A stretch of 64,000 nucleotides of DNA, taken from Phytomonospora sp040655735 (GTDB lineage: Bacteria; Actinomycetota; Actinomycetes; Mycobacteriales; Micromonosporaceae). The position numbers were made by a program, and so were the translations under genes. A model generated the notes under the pieces. That model had not been told where the DNA came from, did not search any database, and was given only the letters and a program-made list of their open reading frames with translations. The stretch lies in assembly GCF_040655735.1 (NCBI RefSeq), contig NZ_JBFAKK010000007.1, forward strand, positions 248,001 to 312,000, read 5' to 3'. Below are positions 40,138 through 47,860 of this stretch, one piece after another (within the stretch, counting starts at the first letter, position 1; each line of letters starts with the position of its first letter).

Positions 40138-40155
40138 CCGTTGTCCCGCAAGCGA

Positions 40156-42600
40156 TCAGGACTTCGGCTTGCCCTTGTCGTCGACGAGTCCGGCCCGGCG
40201 CAGCGCGTCGGCGATGGCGCCGCCCGGCGCCTCCTCGCGACGGCCGCGACCCTGGCGCGGAGGCTGCCCGCCTCGACCGCCGCCACCGCGCTGGCCGCCG
40301 CGGTCGCCACGACCGCCACCGCCACCGCCGTTGCCGTTTCCGTTTCCGTTTCCGTCAGATCCGCGGTCTCCGCGCTGCCCGCGCCCGCCGGATCCGCCGC
40401 GACCGCCGCCCGGCTCGTCGTCGAGGCGCAGGGTCAGCGAGATCCGCTTGCGCGGCGCGTCGACCTCCAGCACCTTCACCCGCACGATGTCGCCGGACTT
40501 GACGACCTCGCGCGGGTCGGACACGAAGCGGTCCGACAGCGCCGAGACGTGCACGAGACCGTCCTGGTGCACGCCCACGTCGACGAAGGCGCCGAAGGCG
40601 GCGACGTTGGTGACCTGCCCTTCGAGGATCATCCCCGGCCGCAGGTCGGCGAGCGTGTCGACGCCCTCGGCGAAGGTCGCGGCCTTGAACTCCGGACGCG
40701 GGTCGCGGCCGGGCTTCTCCAGCTCGGCGAGGATGTCGGTGACCGTCGGGACGCCGAACTTCTCGTCGGTGAAGTCGCTCGGCTTGAGCTTGCGCAGCAC
40801 CAGGTTGTTGCCGATGAGGCCGCGGATGTCGGTACCGGCGCCGGCGAGGATGCGGTGCACCACCGGGTAGGCCTCGGGGTGCACGCTCGACGAGTCGAGC
40901 GGGTCGTCGCCGCCGGGGATGCGCAGGAAGCCCGCGCACTGCTCGTAGGCCTTCGGTCCCAGACGCGGAACCTGTTGCAGGGCGCGGCGATCCCGGAAGG
41001 GGCCGTTGGAGTCGCGGTGGGTGACGATGTTCTTCGCCAGGGTCTCGCCGATGCCCGACACCCTTGTCAGCAGGGGAGCCGAGGCGGTGTTGACGTCGAC
41101 GCCGACGGCGTTCACGCAGTCCTCGACGACCGCGTCGAGCGAGCGCGACAGCTTGAACTCGGCCAGGTCGTGCTGGTACTGCCCGACCCCGATCGACTTC
41201 GGGTCGATCTTCACCAGCTCGGCGAGGGGGTCTTGGAGCCTGCGGGCGATGGAGACCGCGCCCCGGATCGACACGTCGAGCTCGGGCAGTTCGGCCGACG
41301 CGTACGCCGAGGCCGAGTAGACCGAGGCGCCCGCCTCGGAGACCACGATCTTGGTCAGCTTCAGGCGCGCGTGTCGCTTGATCAGGTCGCCGGCGAGCTT
41401 GTCGGTCTCCCGCGAGGCCGTCCCGTTGCCGATGGCGATCAGCTCCACGTCGTGCTTCTCGGCGAGCTTGGCGAGGATCTCGATCGACTCGTCCCAGGCG
41501 TGGCGCGGCACGTGCGGGTAGATCGTGTGATGGGCGACGACCTTGCCGGTGGCGTCGACGACGGCGACCTTCACGCCGGTGCGGAAGCCCGGGTCGAGGC
41601 CCATCGTGGCGCGGGTGCCGGCCGGTGCGGCCAGCAGCAGATCGCGCAGGTTGGCGGCGAACACGCCGACGGCGGCGTCCTCGGCGGCCTCGCGCAGCCG
41701 CATCCGCAGGTCGATGCCCAGGTGCGACAGGATCCGCGTGCGCCACGCCCAGCGGACGGTCTCGCCGAGCCACGCGTCGCCGGGGCGGCCCTGCTGGGAC
41801 ACGCCGAAGCGCTGCGCCACGCGGGTTTCGTACTCGGTCACCACGCGCCCGGCGGCCGGGTCGAGGTCCTCGGGCTCGGGGTCGAGCTCGACGTTGAGCA
41901 CGTCCTCCTTCTGGCCCCGGAACATCGCCAGGATCCGGTGGGAGGGCAGTTTGGTGAAGGGCTCGGCGAAGTCGAAGTAGTCGGAGAACTTCGCGCCGTC
42001 GGCCTCCTTGCCGTCGCGGACCTTCGACACCAGCCGGCCGCGCGTCCACATCAGCTCGCGCAGCTCGCCGAGCAGGTCGGCGTCCTCGGAGAAGCGCTCC
42101 GAGAGGATCGAGCGCGCGCCTTCGAGCGCGGCGGCGGCGTCGGCGACGCCCTTGCCGGCGTCCACGAAGGACGCCGCGACCTCGGCCGGGTCGTGGTCGG
42201 AGTCGGCGAGCAACTGATCGGCGAGGGGTTCGAGCCCGGCCTCGCGCGCGATCTGCGCCTTGGTGCGGCGCTTCTGCTTGTAGGGGAGGTAGACGTCCTC
42301 CAGGCGCGCCTTGGTGTCGGCCGCGCGGATCTGCGCCTCCAGCTCCTCGGTGAGCTTGCCCTGCTCGCGGACCGACTCCAGGATCGCGGTGCGGCGCTGC
42401 TCCATCTCGCGCAGGTAGCCCAGCCGCTCCTCCAGTGTGCGCAGCTGCGCGTCGTCGAGCGCGCCGGTCACCTCCTTGCGGTACCGGGCGATGAACGGCA
42501 CGGTCGATCCGCTGTCGAGCAGGTCGACGGCCGCGTGCACCTGCCGCGCGGCCACCCCCAGCTCGTCGGCGATCCGGTTCTCAATGGTCATGGTGGTCAT
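40156..42600 (-). CDS. tex: Tex family RNA-binding protein (transcription accessory)
   Basis: An 814-residue Tex protein that binds RNA and affects transcript handling. The N-terminal Tex region (IADELGVAARQVHAAVDLLDSGSTVPFIARYRKEVTGAL), the YqgF-like domain (MGLDPGFRTGVKVAVVDATGKV), HhH region (LLTRVSGIGETLAKNIVTHRDSNGPF), and C-terminal S1 domain (GMILEGQVTNVAAFGAFVDVGVHQDGLVHVSAL) are all present. A Gly/Arg/Asn tail of about 70 residues (GNGNGNGNGGG and RGDRGG) follows S1 and looks like an added RNA-binding tail. ATG 42600 is chosen since GAAGG lies seven bases upstream. Divergent from the DsrE-like gene. Confidence 0.96.
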   Translation of the reverse strand: MTTMTIENRIADELGVAARQVHAAVDLLDSGSTVPFIARYRKEVTGALDDAQLRTLEERLGYLREMEQRRTAILESVREQGKLTEELEAQIRAADTKARLEDVYLPYKQKRRTKAQIAREAGLEPLADQLLADSDHDPAEVAASFVDAGKGVADAAAALEGARSILSERFSEDADLLGELRELMWTRGRLVSKVRDGKEADGAKFSDYFDFAEPFTKLPSHRILAMFRGQKEDVLNVELDPEPEDLDPAAGRVVTEYETRVAQRFGVSQQGRPGDAWLGETVRWAWRTRILSHLGIDLRMRLREAAEDAAVGVFAANLRDLLLAAPAGTRATMGLDPGFRTGVKVAVVDATGKVVAHHTIYPHVPRHAWDESIEILAKLAEKHDVELIAIGNGTASRETDKLAGDLIKRHARLKLTKIVVSEAGASVYSASAYASAELPELDVSIRGAVSIARRLQDPLAELVKIDPKSIGVGQYQHDLAEFKLSRSLDAVVEDCVNAVGVDVNTASAPLLTRVSGIGETLAKNIVTHRDSNGPFRDRRALQQVPRLGPKAYEQCAGFLRIPGGDDPLDSSSVHPEAYPVVHRILAGAGTDIRGLIGNNLVLRKLKPSDFTDEKFGVPTVTDILAELEKPGRDPRPEFKAATFAEGVDTLADLRPGMILEGQVTNVAAFGAFVDVGVHQDGLVHVSALSDRFVSDPREVVKSGDIVRVKVLEVDAPRKRISLTLRLDDEPGGGRGGSGGRGQRGDRGSDGNGNGNGNGGGGGGRGDRGGQRGGGGRGGQPPRQGRGRREEAPGGAIADALRRAGLVDDKGKPKS

Positions 42601-42668
42601 CCTCATGCCTTCCCCGAAGCTTGGGTGCATTCTCCGGCAACCGCCGGGCCGGGCCTTAGGGTGGGGGG

Positions 42669-43031
42669 ATGTCTGGAAGCCTCGTAGTCAAGGTCACCGC
42701 CGGAGCCGACGCCCCCGAGCGTTGCGCGCAGGCCTTCACGGTCGCCTCGACGGCGCTGGCCGCCGGTGCCGACGTCTCCTTGTGGCTGACCGGCGAGTCG
42801 TCGTGGTTCGCGTTGCCCGGTAAGGCCGAGGAGTTCGAGCTGCCGCACTCGGCGCCGCTCGACGACCTTCTCGGAGCGCTCCTCGCCGGTGGCCGGGTCA
42901 CCTTGTGCACGCAGTGCGCGGTGCGCCGCGACATCGGCCCCGACGACGTCGTCGAGGGCGTGCGGATCGCCGGCGCGGCGGTCTTCGTCGAGGAGATCTT
43001 GACGCCGGGCGTGCAGGCGCTGGTCTACTGA
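42669..43031 (+). CDS. DsrE family protein
   Basis: A 120-residue DsrE/F-like protein. KVTAGADAPERCAQAFTVASTALAAGADVSLWLTGES is the typical start, and VTLCTQCAVRRDIGPDDVVEGVRIAGAAVFVEEIL has the cysteine position often used in sulfur relay (here CTQC). It may carry sulfur or regulate a membrane process, but no TusBCD-like partners are near. ATG 42669 lies about 70 bp from the divergent tex start. The end overlaps the convergent MarR gene by 7 bp. Confidence 0.83.
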   Translation: MSGSLVVKVTAGADAPERCAQAFTVASTALAAGADVSLWLTGESSWFALPGKAEEFELPHSAPLDDLLGALLAGGRVTLCTQCAVRRDIGPDDVVEGVRIAGAAVFVEEILTPGVQALVY

Positions 43032-43546
43032 GCCAGCCTCGACGTCACACCCGCCAGCAGCTCACGCAGTCCGGCGGCGAGCGCGGTGTGGTCGCCGTCG
43101 CCGATGAGCGCGGCCTCGCGGCGCAGTAGCTCCCCGACGAGCGCGTCGGTGAGGTCGTGTCCGGCGCTCGTCAGGGTCACCGCGACCGACTTCGGCCGCC
43201 CGCCGGCGGGCCCGCGCGTCACCAGGCCGTCCTTCTCCGCGCGCGCGACGCGCTGCGAGATCGCCCCGGCGCTGACCAGGCAGCGCTCGGCGAGCTCGCG
43301 GGTGGTGAGCCGGTAGGGCTCGCCGTCGCGCCGCAGGGTGCTGATCAGGTCGAGGGTGGCGGCGTCGACGCCCTGCTCGGTGAGGAAGCGGCGGCGCTCG
43401 TCGGCGAGTAGTTTGGCCAGGCGCCAGATGGGCGTGACGACGGGGATGGAGTGGGTGGGGACGCCGTCGAGTTCGCGCCGCCAGGCGGCGGCGATGTCGT
43501 CTGCGGGGATCGCGGCGGTCTGGTCGAGGGGGTAGGCGTCGGTCAC
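43025..43546 (-). CDS. MarR-family transcriptional regulator
   Basis: A 173-residue MarR protein. It has VVTPIWRLAKLLADERRRFLTEQGVDAATLDLISTL, a HTH (LTTRELAERCLVSAGAISQRVARAEKDGLVTRGPAGGRPKSVAVTLT), and a helical dimerisation end. GTG 43546 has GAGGAG five bases before it. It is divergent from the SDR gene, and two overlapping palindromes lie between, so it is the likely repressor. The DsrE gene ends against it with a 7-bp overlap. Confidence 0.9.
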   Translation of the reverse strand: MTDAYPLDQTAAIPADDIAAAWRRELDGVPTHSIPVVTPIWRLAKLLADERRRFLTEQGVDAATLDLISTLRRDGEPYRLTTRELAERCLVSAGAISQRVARAEKDGLVTRGPAGGRPKSVAVTLTSAGHDLTDALVGELLRREAALIGDGDHTALAAGLRELLAGVTSRLAQ

Positions 43547-43568
43547 GGGCACTCCTCGCCGAGCTATG

Positions 43569-43586
43569 TTTAGATCTAAATTTAGA
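43569..43586. promoter_or_regulatory. Overlapping palindromes, MarR operator
   Basis: TTTAGATCTAAA (43569-43580) and TCTAAATTTAGA (43575-43586) are both perfect and overlap by six bases, making two TTTAGA half sites in one direction and one in the other. The AT-rich site is striking in this GC-rich DNA. It lies between the MarR and SDR genes. Confidence 0.65.
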
Positions 43587-43609
43587 CCTGAACCCATGGA
43601 GGACCCACC

Positions 43610-44329
43610 ATGACACGCCACATCCTGGTCACCGGCGGCGGCACGGGCATCGGCCGCGCCATCGCCGCCGCCTTCGCCGAGCAGGGCGAGACCGTCGTCA
43701 TCACCGGCCGCCGCGAAGCCGTCCTGAAGCAGGCCGCCGGCGAACTCGGCGTCGAGTACGCCGTCTGCGACCACACCTCGCCCGACTCCCTCGCCGCGCT
43801 GGCCGAACGCCTCCCCGCGAGCCTCGACGTGCTGGTCAACAACGCCGGCGGCAACACCGACATCGGCGCCGCCGAGCCCGAGGGCCTCGCCGGGACCGCC
43901 GCGGCCTGGCGCCGCCAGTTCGACACGAACCTGCTCACCGCCGTGCTTACCACCGAACTGGTCTCCGGCCGGCTCGCGCCCGGCGGCGCCGTCGTGCACG
44001 TCGGCTCCATCGCCGCCGACAAGGGCAACGGCTCCTACGGCGCTGCCAAGGCCGCGCTGGCGAGCTGGAACGTCGGCCTCGCGCGGACCCTCGGCGCTCG
44101 CGGGATCACCGCCAACGTCGTCTCGCCCGGCTACGTCGCCGAGACCGAGTTCTTCGGCGACATCATGACCGAGGAGGGCCACGCGGCCCGGGTCGCCGCC
44201 ACCGCCGTCGGCCGCCCCGGAGAGCCCGCCGACATCGCCGGGACCGTGCTGTACCTGGCCTCGCCGGGCGCGCGCTACCTGACCGGCCAGACCGTCAACG
44301 TCAACGGCGGCGCCTGGTCGAGTCGCTGA
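43610..44329 (+). CDS. Short-chain dehydrogenase/reductase (SDR)
   Basis: A 239-residue classical SDR. HILVTGGGTGIGRAIAAAFAEQG is the TGxxxGIG cofactor loop, VLVNNAGGNT the NNAG motif, HVGSIAADKGNGSYGAAKAALAS holds the catalytic Ser-Tyr-Lys, and PGYVAETEFF follows. Substrate unknown. ATG 43610 has GGAGGA upstream. Control by the divergent MarR gene through the palindromes is likely. It converges with the RibD-like gene. Confidence 0.93.
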   Translation: MTRHILVTGGGTGIGRAIAAAFAEQGETVVITGRREAVLKQAAGELGVEYAVCDHTSPDSLAALAERLPASLDVLVNNAGGNTDIGAAEPEGLAGTAAAWRRQFDTNLLTAVLTTELVSGRLAPGGAVVHVGSIAADKGNGSYGAAKAALASWNVGLARTLGARGITANVVSPGYVAETEFFGDIMTEEGHAARVAATAVGRPGEPADIAGTVLYLASPGARYLTGQTVNVNGGAWSSR

Positions 44330-44335
44330 CCGCGC

Positions 44336-44980
44336 TCAGGCGCCGGTCGCGGCCTTGGTCTTGGTGAAGGTCAGGTGCGTGACGCCGCTGGGCGAGGAGA
44401 CCGTCTCGATCGCGTAGTCCCGCTCGATGCCCTCCAGTCCGTCCCACAGGCGCACGCCCCTGCCGAGCAGGATCGGCACGACCACGACGTGCATGCGGTC
44501 GATGAGCCCGGCGGTGAGGAACTCGCGGATGACCGTGGCTCCCCCGCCGATGCGCACGTCCTTGCCGCCGGCGGCCGCGCGGGCGGTCGCCAGCGCCTCG
44601 GCGGGCGGGGCGTCGAGGAAGTGGAAGGTCGTGCCGCCCTCCATCTCGATCGGCGGGCGCGTGTGGTGGGTGAGGACGAAGACCGGCGAGTGGAACGGCG
44701 GGTTGGGGCCCCACGCGCCCTTCCACTCGGGATCCTCGTGCCAGCCGGGGAAGCCGAACTTCCCGGCGCCCATGATCTCGGCGCCGATCCCCGGCTCGTA
44801 GAGGCGGGTGAAGGCGTCGTCGATACCTGCGCTGCCGCCGGTCGTCCACCAGTCGGTGGCGAACATCCACTCGTGCAGGCGCTCGCCGGCGTGGCCGAAG
44901 TAGGCGTCGCGGCTGGTGCCCTCGCCGGTGCCGAAGCCGTCGAGGGAGATGGAGAAGTTGTGGACACGGGCCAGTGACAT
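44336..44980 (-). CDS. Dihydrofolate reductase family protein (RibD C-terminal domain)
   Basis: A 214-residue protein with the RibD_C/DHFR fold. NFSISLDGFGTG is the N-terminal motif with conserved D; GAGKFGF matches the 'G-R-x-T-Y/F' region in altered form, and GGKDVRIGGGATVIREFLTAGLIDRMHVVVVPILLGRGVRLWDGL is the NADPH and C-terminal signature. These small proteins are probably reductases of unknown substrates. The ATG 44980 is divergent from a LysR gene, which may control it. It ends 6 bp from the SDR gene. Confidence 0.87.
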   Translation of the reverse strand: MSLARVHNFSISLDGFGTGEGTSRDAYFGHAGERLHEWMFATDWWTTGGSAGIDDAFTRLYEPGIGAEIMGAGKFGFPGWHEDPEWKGAWGPNPPFHSPVFVLTHHTRPPIEMEGGTTFHFLDAPPAEALATARAAAGGKDVRIGGGATVIREFLTAGLIDRMHVVVVPILLGRGVRLWDGLEGIERDYAIETVSSPSGVTHLTFTKTKAATGA

Positions 44981-45095
44981 GGTGGTTTCCCTTCGCGTGA
45001 CGGTCCACGGTGGATCGTCCTCCAGCGATGATGGTCGCTGGCGGACATGACGTCCAATGCCAAATTCGCGCTGATTCCATAGATAAACTTGATGT

Positions 45096-45953
45096 GTGAA
45101 CCTGACTCACCTCAAGGTGCTCGACGCCGTCGCCCGCCACGGATCGGTGACCGGCGCCGCCCGGGAGCTGCACTACTCGCAGCCCTCGGTGAGCCACCAC
45201 CTCGGCCGGCTGGAGTCGGCGACCGGCGCCAAGCTCGTCCAGCGGGTGGGCCGCGGCATCCGCCTCACGCCCGAAGGCGACCTGCTCGCCCGTCGGGCCA
45301 CCGAGATCCTGGGCCGCCTGGACGCCGCCTCCGTCGAGCTGGCCGCCCGCGTGGGACTGCGCGCCGGACGTGTGCGCCTCGCCGGTTTCCAGACCGTCCT
45401 GAGCACACTGGTGCCGAAGGCGGCGGTGGAATTGGCCCGCACGCACCCCGGCATCGAGCTCAACCTCGTCGACGCCCACCCCGAGGACGGCCTGCGGATG
45501 CTGCGCGCCGGGCACGTCGACATCGCCCTGATCTTCCGGCACGCCGACACCCCGCTGGAAGACGACGGGATCCGGCTGACCCACCTGCTCGACGACCCCC
45601 TCTACCTCGTCAGCGACCGCCCCCGCCAGACCCTCGCCGACCACCGCGACTCCGCCTGGGTCGGCGGCTGCGAGCGCTGCCGGGCCGCCATGGTCGCCGC
45701 CTGCGAACGGGCCGGCTTCTCCCCGCGCGTCGCCTACGCCTGCGACGACACCGTCGTGGCGCAGTCGCTGGTCGCCGCCGGGCTGGGCGTGGCCATCCTC
45801 AACGGACTCGCCCTGCACGCCCACCACGCGCCGGGCGTGCACACCACTCGCCTGGACGAGGGCGCCCGCCGGATCTACGCCGCCACCTACGGCGAGCCAC
45901 CCGACCCGCCCGCCACGGCCGCGCTCATCGAGATGCTCACGTCACAGGCGTGA
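45096..45953 (+). CDS. LysR-family transcriptional regulator
   Basis: A 285-residue LysR protein. The N-terminal HTH is LKVLDAVARHGSVTGAARELHYSQPSVSHHLGRLESATGAKLVQRVGRGIRLTPEG; the rest is the effector-binding domain with a short cysteine pair in GGCERCRAAM. It is divergent from the RibD-like reductase, its probable target. GTG 45096 is 6 nt after TAAACT (45084-45089) and probably leaderless. The gene ends 12 bp inside the convergent membrane protein gene. Confidence 0.9.
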   Translation: MNLTHLKVLDAVARHGSVTGAARELHYSQPSVSHHLGRLESATGAKLVQRVGRGIRLTPEGDLLARRATEILGRLDAASVELAARVGLRAGRVRLAGFQTVLSTLVPKAAVELARTHPGIELNLVDAHPEDGLRMLRAGHVDIALIFRHADTPLEDDGIRLTHLLDDPLYLVSDRPRQTLADHRDSAWVGGCERCRAAMVAACERAGFSPRVAYACDDTVVAQSLVAAGLGVAILNGLALHAHHAPGVHTTRLDEGARRIYAATYGEPPDPPATAALIEMLTSQA

Positions 45954-46346
45954 CCCGACCCGGCGCCGCTCCAGCAGCACCAGGTCGGACAGCAGCGCCC
46001 GCAGGAACGCCGGAATGAACGGCGAGGGGCCGCGCAGCTCCGGCACCGCCCGCAGCAGCACCAGCATCGTCCCCAGCACCGCGCCCCAGCTGGTGAGAAA
46101 GACCACCACGAACACCGCGACCACCCAGTCGTGCGCCGCCCCTCCCGTGAACTCCAGCAGCGGCGCCCCCACCACGATCACCGCCAGCACACCCCGATAA
46201 CTCCACACCAGGCCCTGATAGGACCCCTCGCGACGCAACGCGCACTGAAACGCGCGCGCCTTCTCTCGCTCCACCACGCTGCCCACCCCGTGCGCTTGAA
46301 AGCCTCTCGCGTCAGGATCCCAGACGGCGTGTGGAGCTGTCACCAT
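45942..46346 (-). CDS. Small membrane protein, unknown function
   Basis: A 134-residue protein. A basic N-terminal part (EREKARAFQCALRREGSYQGLVW) precedes two TM helices: GVLAVIVVGAPLLEF and WVVAVFVVVFLTSWGAVLGTMLVLL. The end is basic (LLERRRVGSRL). No family is known to me. Its ATG lies within the -35 region of the divergent ECF41 sigma gene promoter, so the two starts almost touch. The reverse-frame alternative (45937-46245) lacks such hydrophobic order. Confidence 0.6.
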   Translation of the reverse strand: MVTAPHAVWDPDARGFQAHGVGSVVEREKARAFQCALRREGSYQGLVWSYRGVLAVIVVGAPLLEFTGGAAHDWVVAVFVVVFLTSWGAVLGTMLVLLRAVPELRGPSPFIPAFLRALLSDLVLLERRRVGSRL

Positions 46347-46365
46347 GCGTGAGGGTGCCTACGAT
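46338..46365 (+). promoter_or_regulatory. Putative autoregulated ECF41 promoter
   Basis: TGTCACC (46338-46344), then 17 bp, then CGAT (46362-46365), a near match to the ECF41 consensus TGTCACA-N16-CGTC. TACGAT (46360-46365) also reads as a -10 six bases before GTG 46372, so the transcript may be leaderless. Confidence 0.5.
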
Positions 46366-46371
46366 CGGGTG

Positions 46372-47235
46372 GTGACCACGACGACGCTCGACGCCGAGGC
46401 GTGGCGGGCCCACCGGTCCGCGGTCTTCGGCGTCGCCTACCGGCTGCTCGGCACCGTCTCCGACGCCGAGGACGTCGTACAGGACACCTGGCTCAGGGCC
46501 GCCGGCGCCGACCTCACCGAGGTCCGCGACCTGCGCGCCTGGCTCATCACCGTCGCCGCCCGGCGCTCCTACGACGTGCTCACCTCCGCCCGCGCCCGCC
46601 GCGAGAGCTACGTCGGCCCCTGGCTCCCCGAACCGCTGCTCACCGGCCCCGACGCAGCCGAACCGGTCATCGTCGACGACTCCATCAGCACCACCATGCT
46701 GCTCGCCCTGGAGAACCTCACCCCCGAGGAACGGCTCACCACCGTCCTCAACGGCGTCTTCGACGTCCCCTACACCGAGATCGGCGAGATGATCGGCAAG
46801 TCCGCCGCCGCCACCCGCCAGCTCGCCTCCCGCGCACGCAAACGCATGGCCGAGGTCACCGAGGTCCACGACGAGCACTCCACCGCCGAACGCGAGCGGA
46901 TCCTGCGCGCCTTCAAGGCCGCCTACGAGGAAGGCGACCTCGCCCGCCTCATCGGCCTCCTCCACCCCGACGCGGTCTACACCACCGACGGCGGCGGCAA
47001 GGTCAACGCCGCCCGCAAGACCATCGTCGGCGCCGACAAGGTCGCCCGCGTCCTGCTCGGCATCGCCGCCAAACTCGGCGACGCCTACCGCGACGTCGAG
47101 TTCAACGGCCGCCCCAACCTCCTCGGCTACCGCGGCGAGGACCTCACCTCCGCCGACGCCTTCACCATCACTGAGGGACGGATCACACGCATCGACCGGG
47201 TCCTCAACCCCGACAAGCTGTCACACCTGCCCTAG
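46372..47235 (+). CDS. sigJ: ECF41-type sigma factor with SnoaL-like C-terminal domain
   Basis: A 287-residue sigma factor. Region 2 (FGVAYRLLGTVSDAEDVVQDTWLRAAGADLTEVRDLRAWLITVAARRSYDVLTSARARRESYVGPWLPEPL) includes the linker block YVGPWLPEPL typical of ECF41. Region 4 is LTPEERLTTVLNGVFDVPYTEIGEMIGKSAAATRQLASRARKRM. The C-terminal SnoaL-like domain (RILRAFKAAYEEGDLARLIGLLHPDAVYTTDGGGKV) is the fused regulator of this group. It sits before a carboxymuconolactone decarboxylase gene, the classic ECF41 context. GTG 46372 is chosen as the leaderless start; ATG 46345 is an alternative. Confidence 0.9.
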   Translation: MTTTTLDAEAWRAHRSAVFGVAYRLLGTVSDAEDVVQDTWLRAAGADLTEVRDLRAWLITVAARRSYDVLTSARARRESYVGPWLPEPLLTGPDAAEPVIVDDSISTTMLLALENLTPEERLTTVLNGVFDVPYTEIGEMIGKSAAATRQLASRARKRMAEVTEVHDEHSTAERERILRAFKAAYEEGDLARLIGLLHPDAVYTTDGGGKVNAARKTIVGADKVARVLLGIAAKLGDAYRDVEFNGRPNLLGYRGEDLTSADAFTITEGRITRIDRVLNPDKLSHLP

Positions 47236-47245
47236 CCGCGCCGTC
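47219..47245 (+). promoter_or_regulatory. ECF41-type promoter of the carboxymuconolactone decarboxylase gene
   Basis: TGTCACA (47219-47225), exactly 16 bp, then CGTC (47242-47245): an exact match to the published ECF41 promoter motif. The -35 begins inside the last codons of the sigma gene and the CMD gene starts 46 bp after the -10. Confidence 0.8.
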
Positions 47246-47291
47246 TACCTGGCGAGCCGAGACCGTTCGGCCGCTACGAAAGGACGAAACC

Positions 47292-47732
47292 GTGGCACGC
47301 ATGAACATCGCCGAGACCGCCCCCGAGGTCTACCAGGCCTTCTACGCCGCAGACCAGGCCATCCGCAAGGGCCCGCTCGACGCGACCGTCCGCGAGCTCG
47401 TCAAGATCCGCGCCTCGCAGATGAACGGCTGCCTCCTGTGCATCGACATGCACACCACCGAGGCCCGCAAGGAAGGCGAGACCGAGCAGCGCATCAACCA
47501 CCTCAACGCCTGGCGCGAGTCGCGCCTGTTCACCGAGGCCGAACGCGCCGCCCTCGACTACGCCGAGGCCGCCACCCGACTCGACGAGCACGGCGTCAGC
47601 GACGAGATCTGGGCCGCCGTCGAGAAGAACTTCGACGAGGGCGAGCGCGGCGGACTCGTCGGCATCACCGCCCTGATCAACACCTGGAACCGCATCGGCG
47701 TGCCGATGCGCGTCTACCCCGGCGAGGTCTGA
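47292..47732 (+). CDS. Carboxymuconolactone decarboxylase / AhpD-like alkylhydroperoxidase
   Basis: A 146-residue all-helical protein. The redox motif CLLCIDMHTTEARKEGE (CxxC followed by H) in QMNGCLLCIDMH is the AhpD-type peroxidase site. It should detoxify peroxides or act on an organic substrate. It is the likely target of the upstream ECF41 sigma factor, as an exact promoter motif lies between them. GTG 47292 has AAAGGA upstream. A terminator-like hairpin follows. Confidence 0.93.
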   Translation: MARMNIAETAPEVYQAFYAADQAIRKGPLDATVRELVKIRASQMNGCLLCIDMHTTEARKEGETEQRINHLNAWRESRLFTEAERAALDYAEAATRLDEHGVSDEIWAAVEKNFDEGERGGLVGITALINTWNRIGVPMRVYPGEV

Positions 47733-47739
47733 GCACCGC

Positions 47740-47769
47740 ACCGGCGCTGCCTCATCGGGCAGCGCCGGT
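47740..47769 (+). terminator. Terminator-like hairpin after the CMD gene
   Basis: A 12-bp perfect stem, ACCGGCGCTGCC (47740-47751) with GGCAGCGCCGGT (47758-47769), and a 6-base loop. No T run. Confidence 0.65.
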
Positions 47770-47860
47770 CGCCCCTCCCGCTGCCCCGGGATCCACCGGC
47801 CCGGCGCCACCGCCCGGCGACGCTTGATCCGACCGCGGCGTGACGTCGAGGGAGGTTGGC

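Noticed and set aside
45937..46245. Alternative minus-strand frame to the small membrane protein
   Set aside because: It is Gly/Ala-rich without ordered hydrophobic helices, while the overlapping 45942-46346 frame has clear TM segments.
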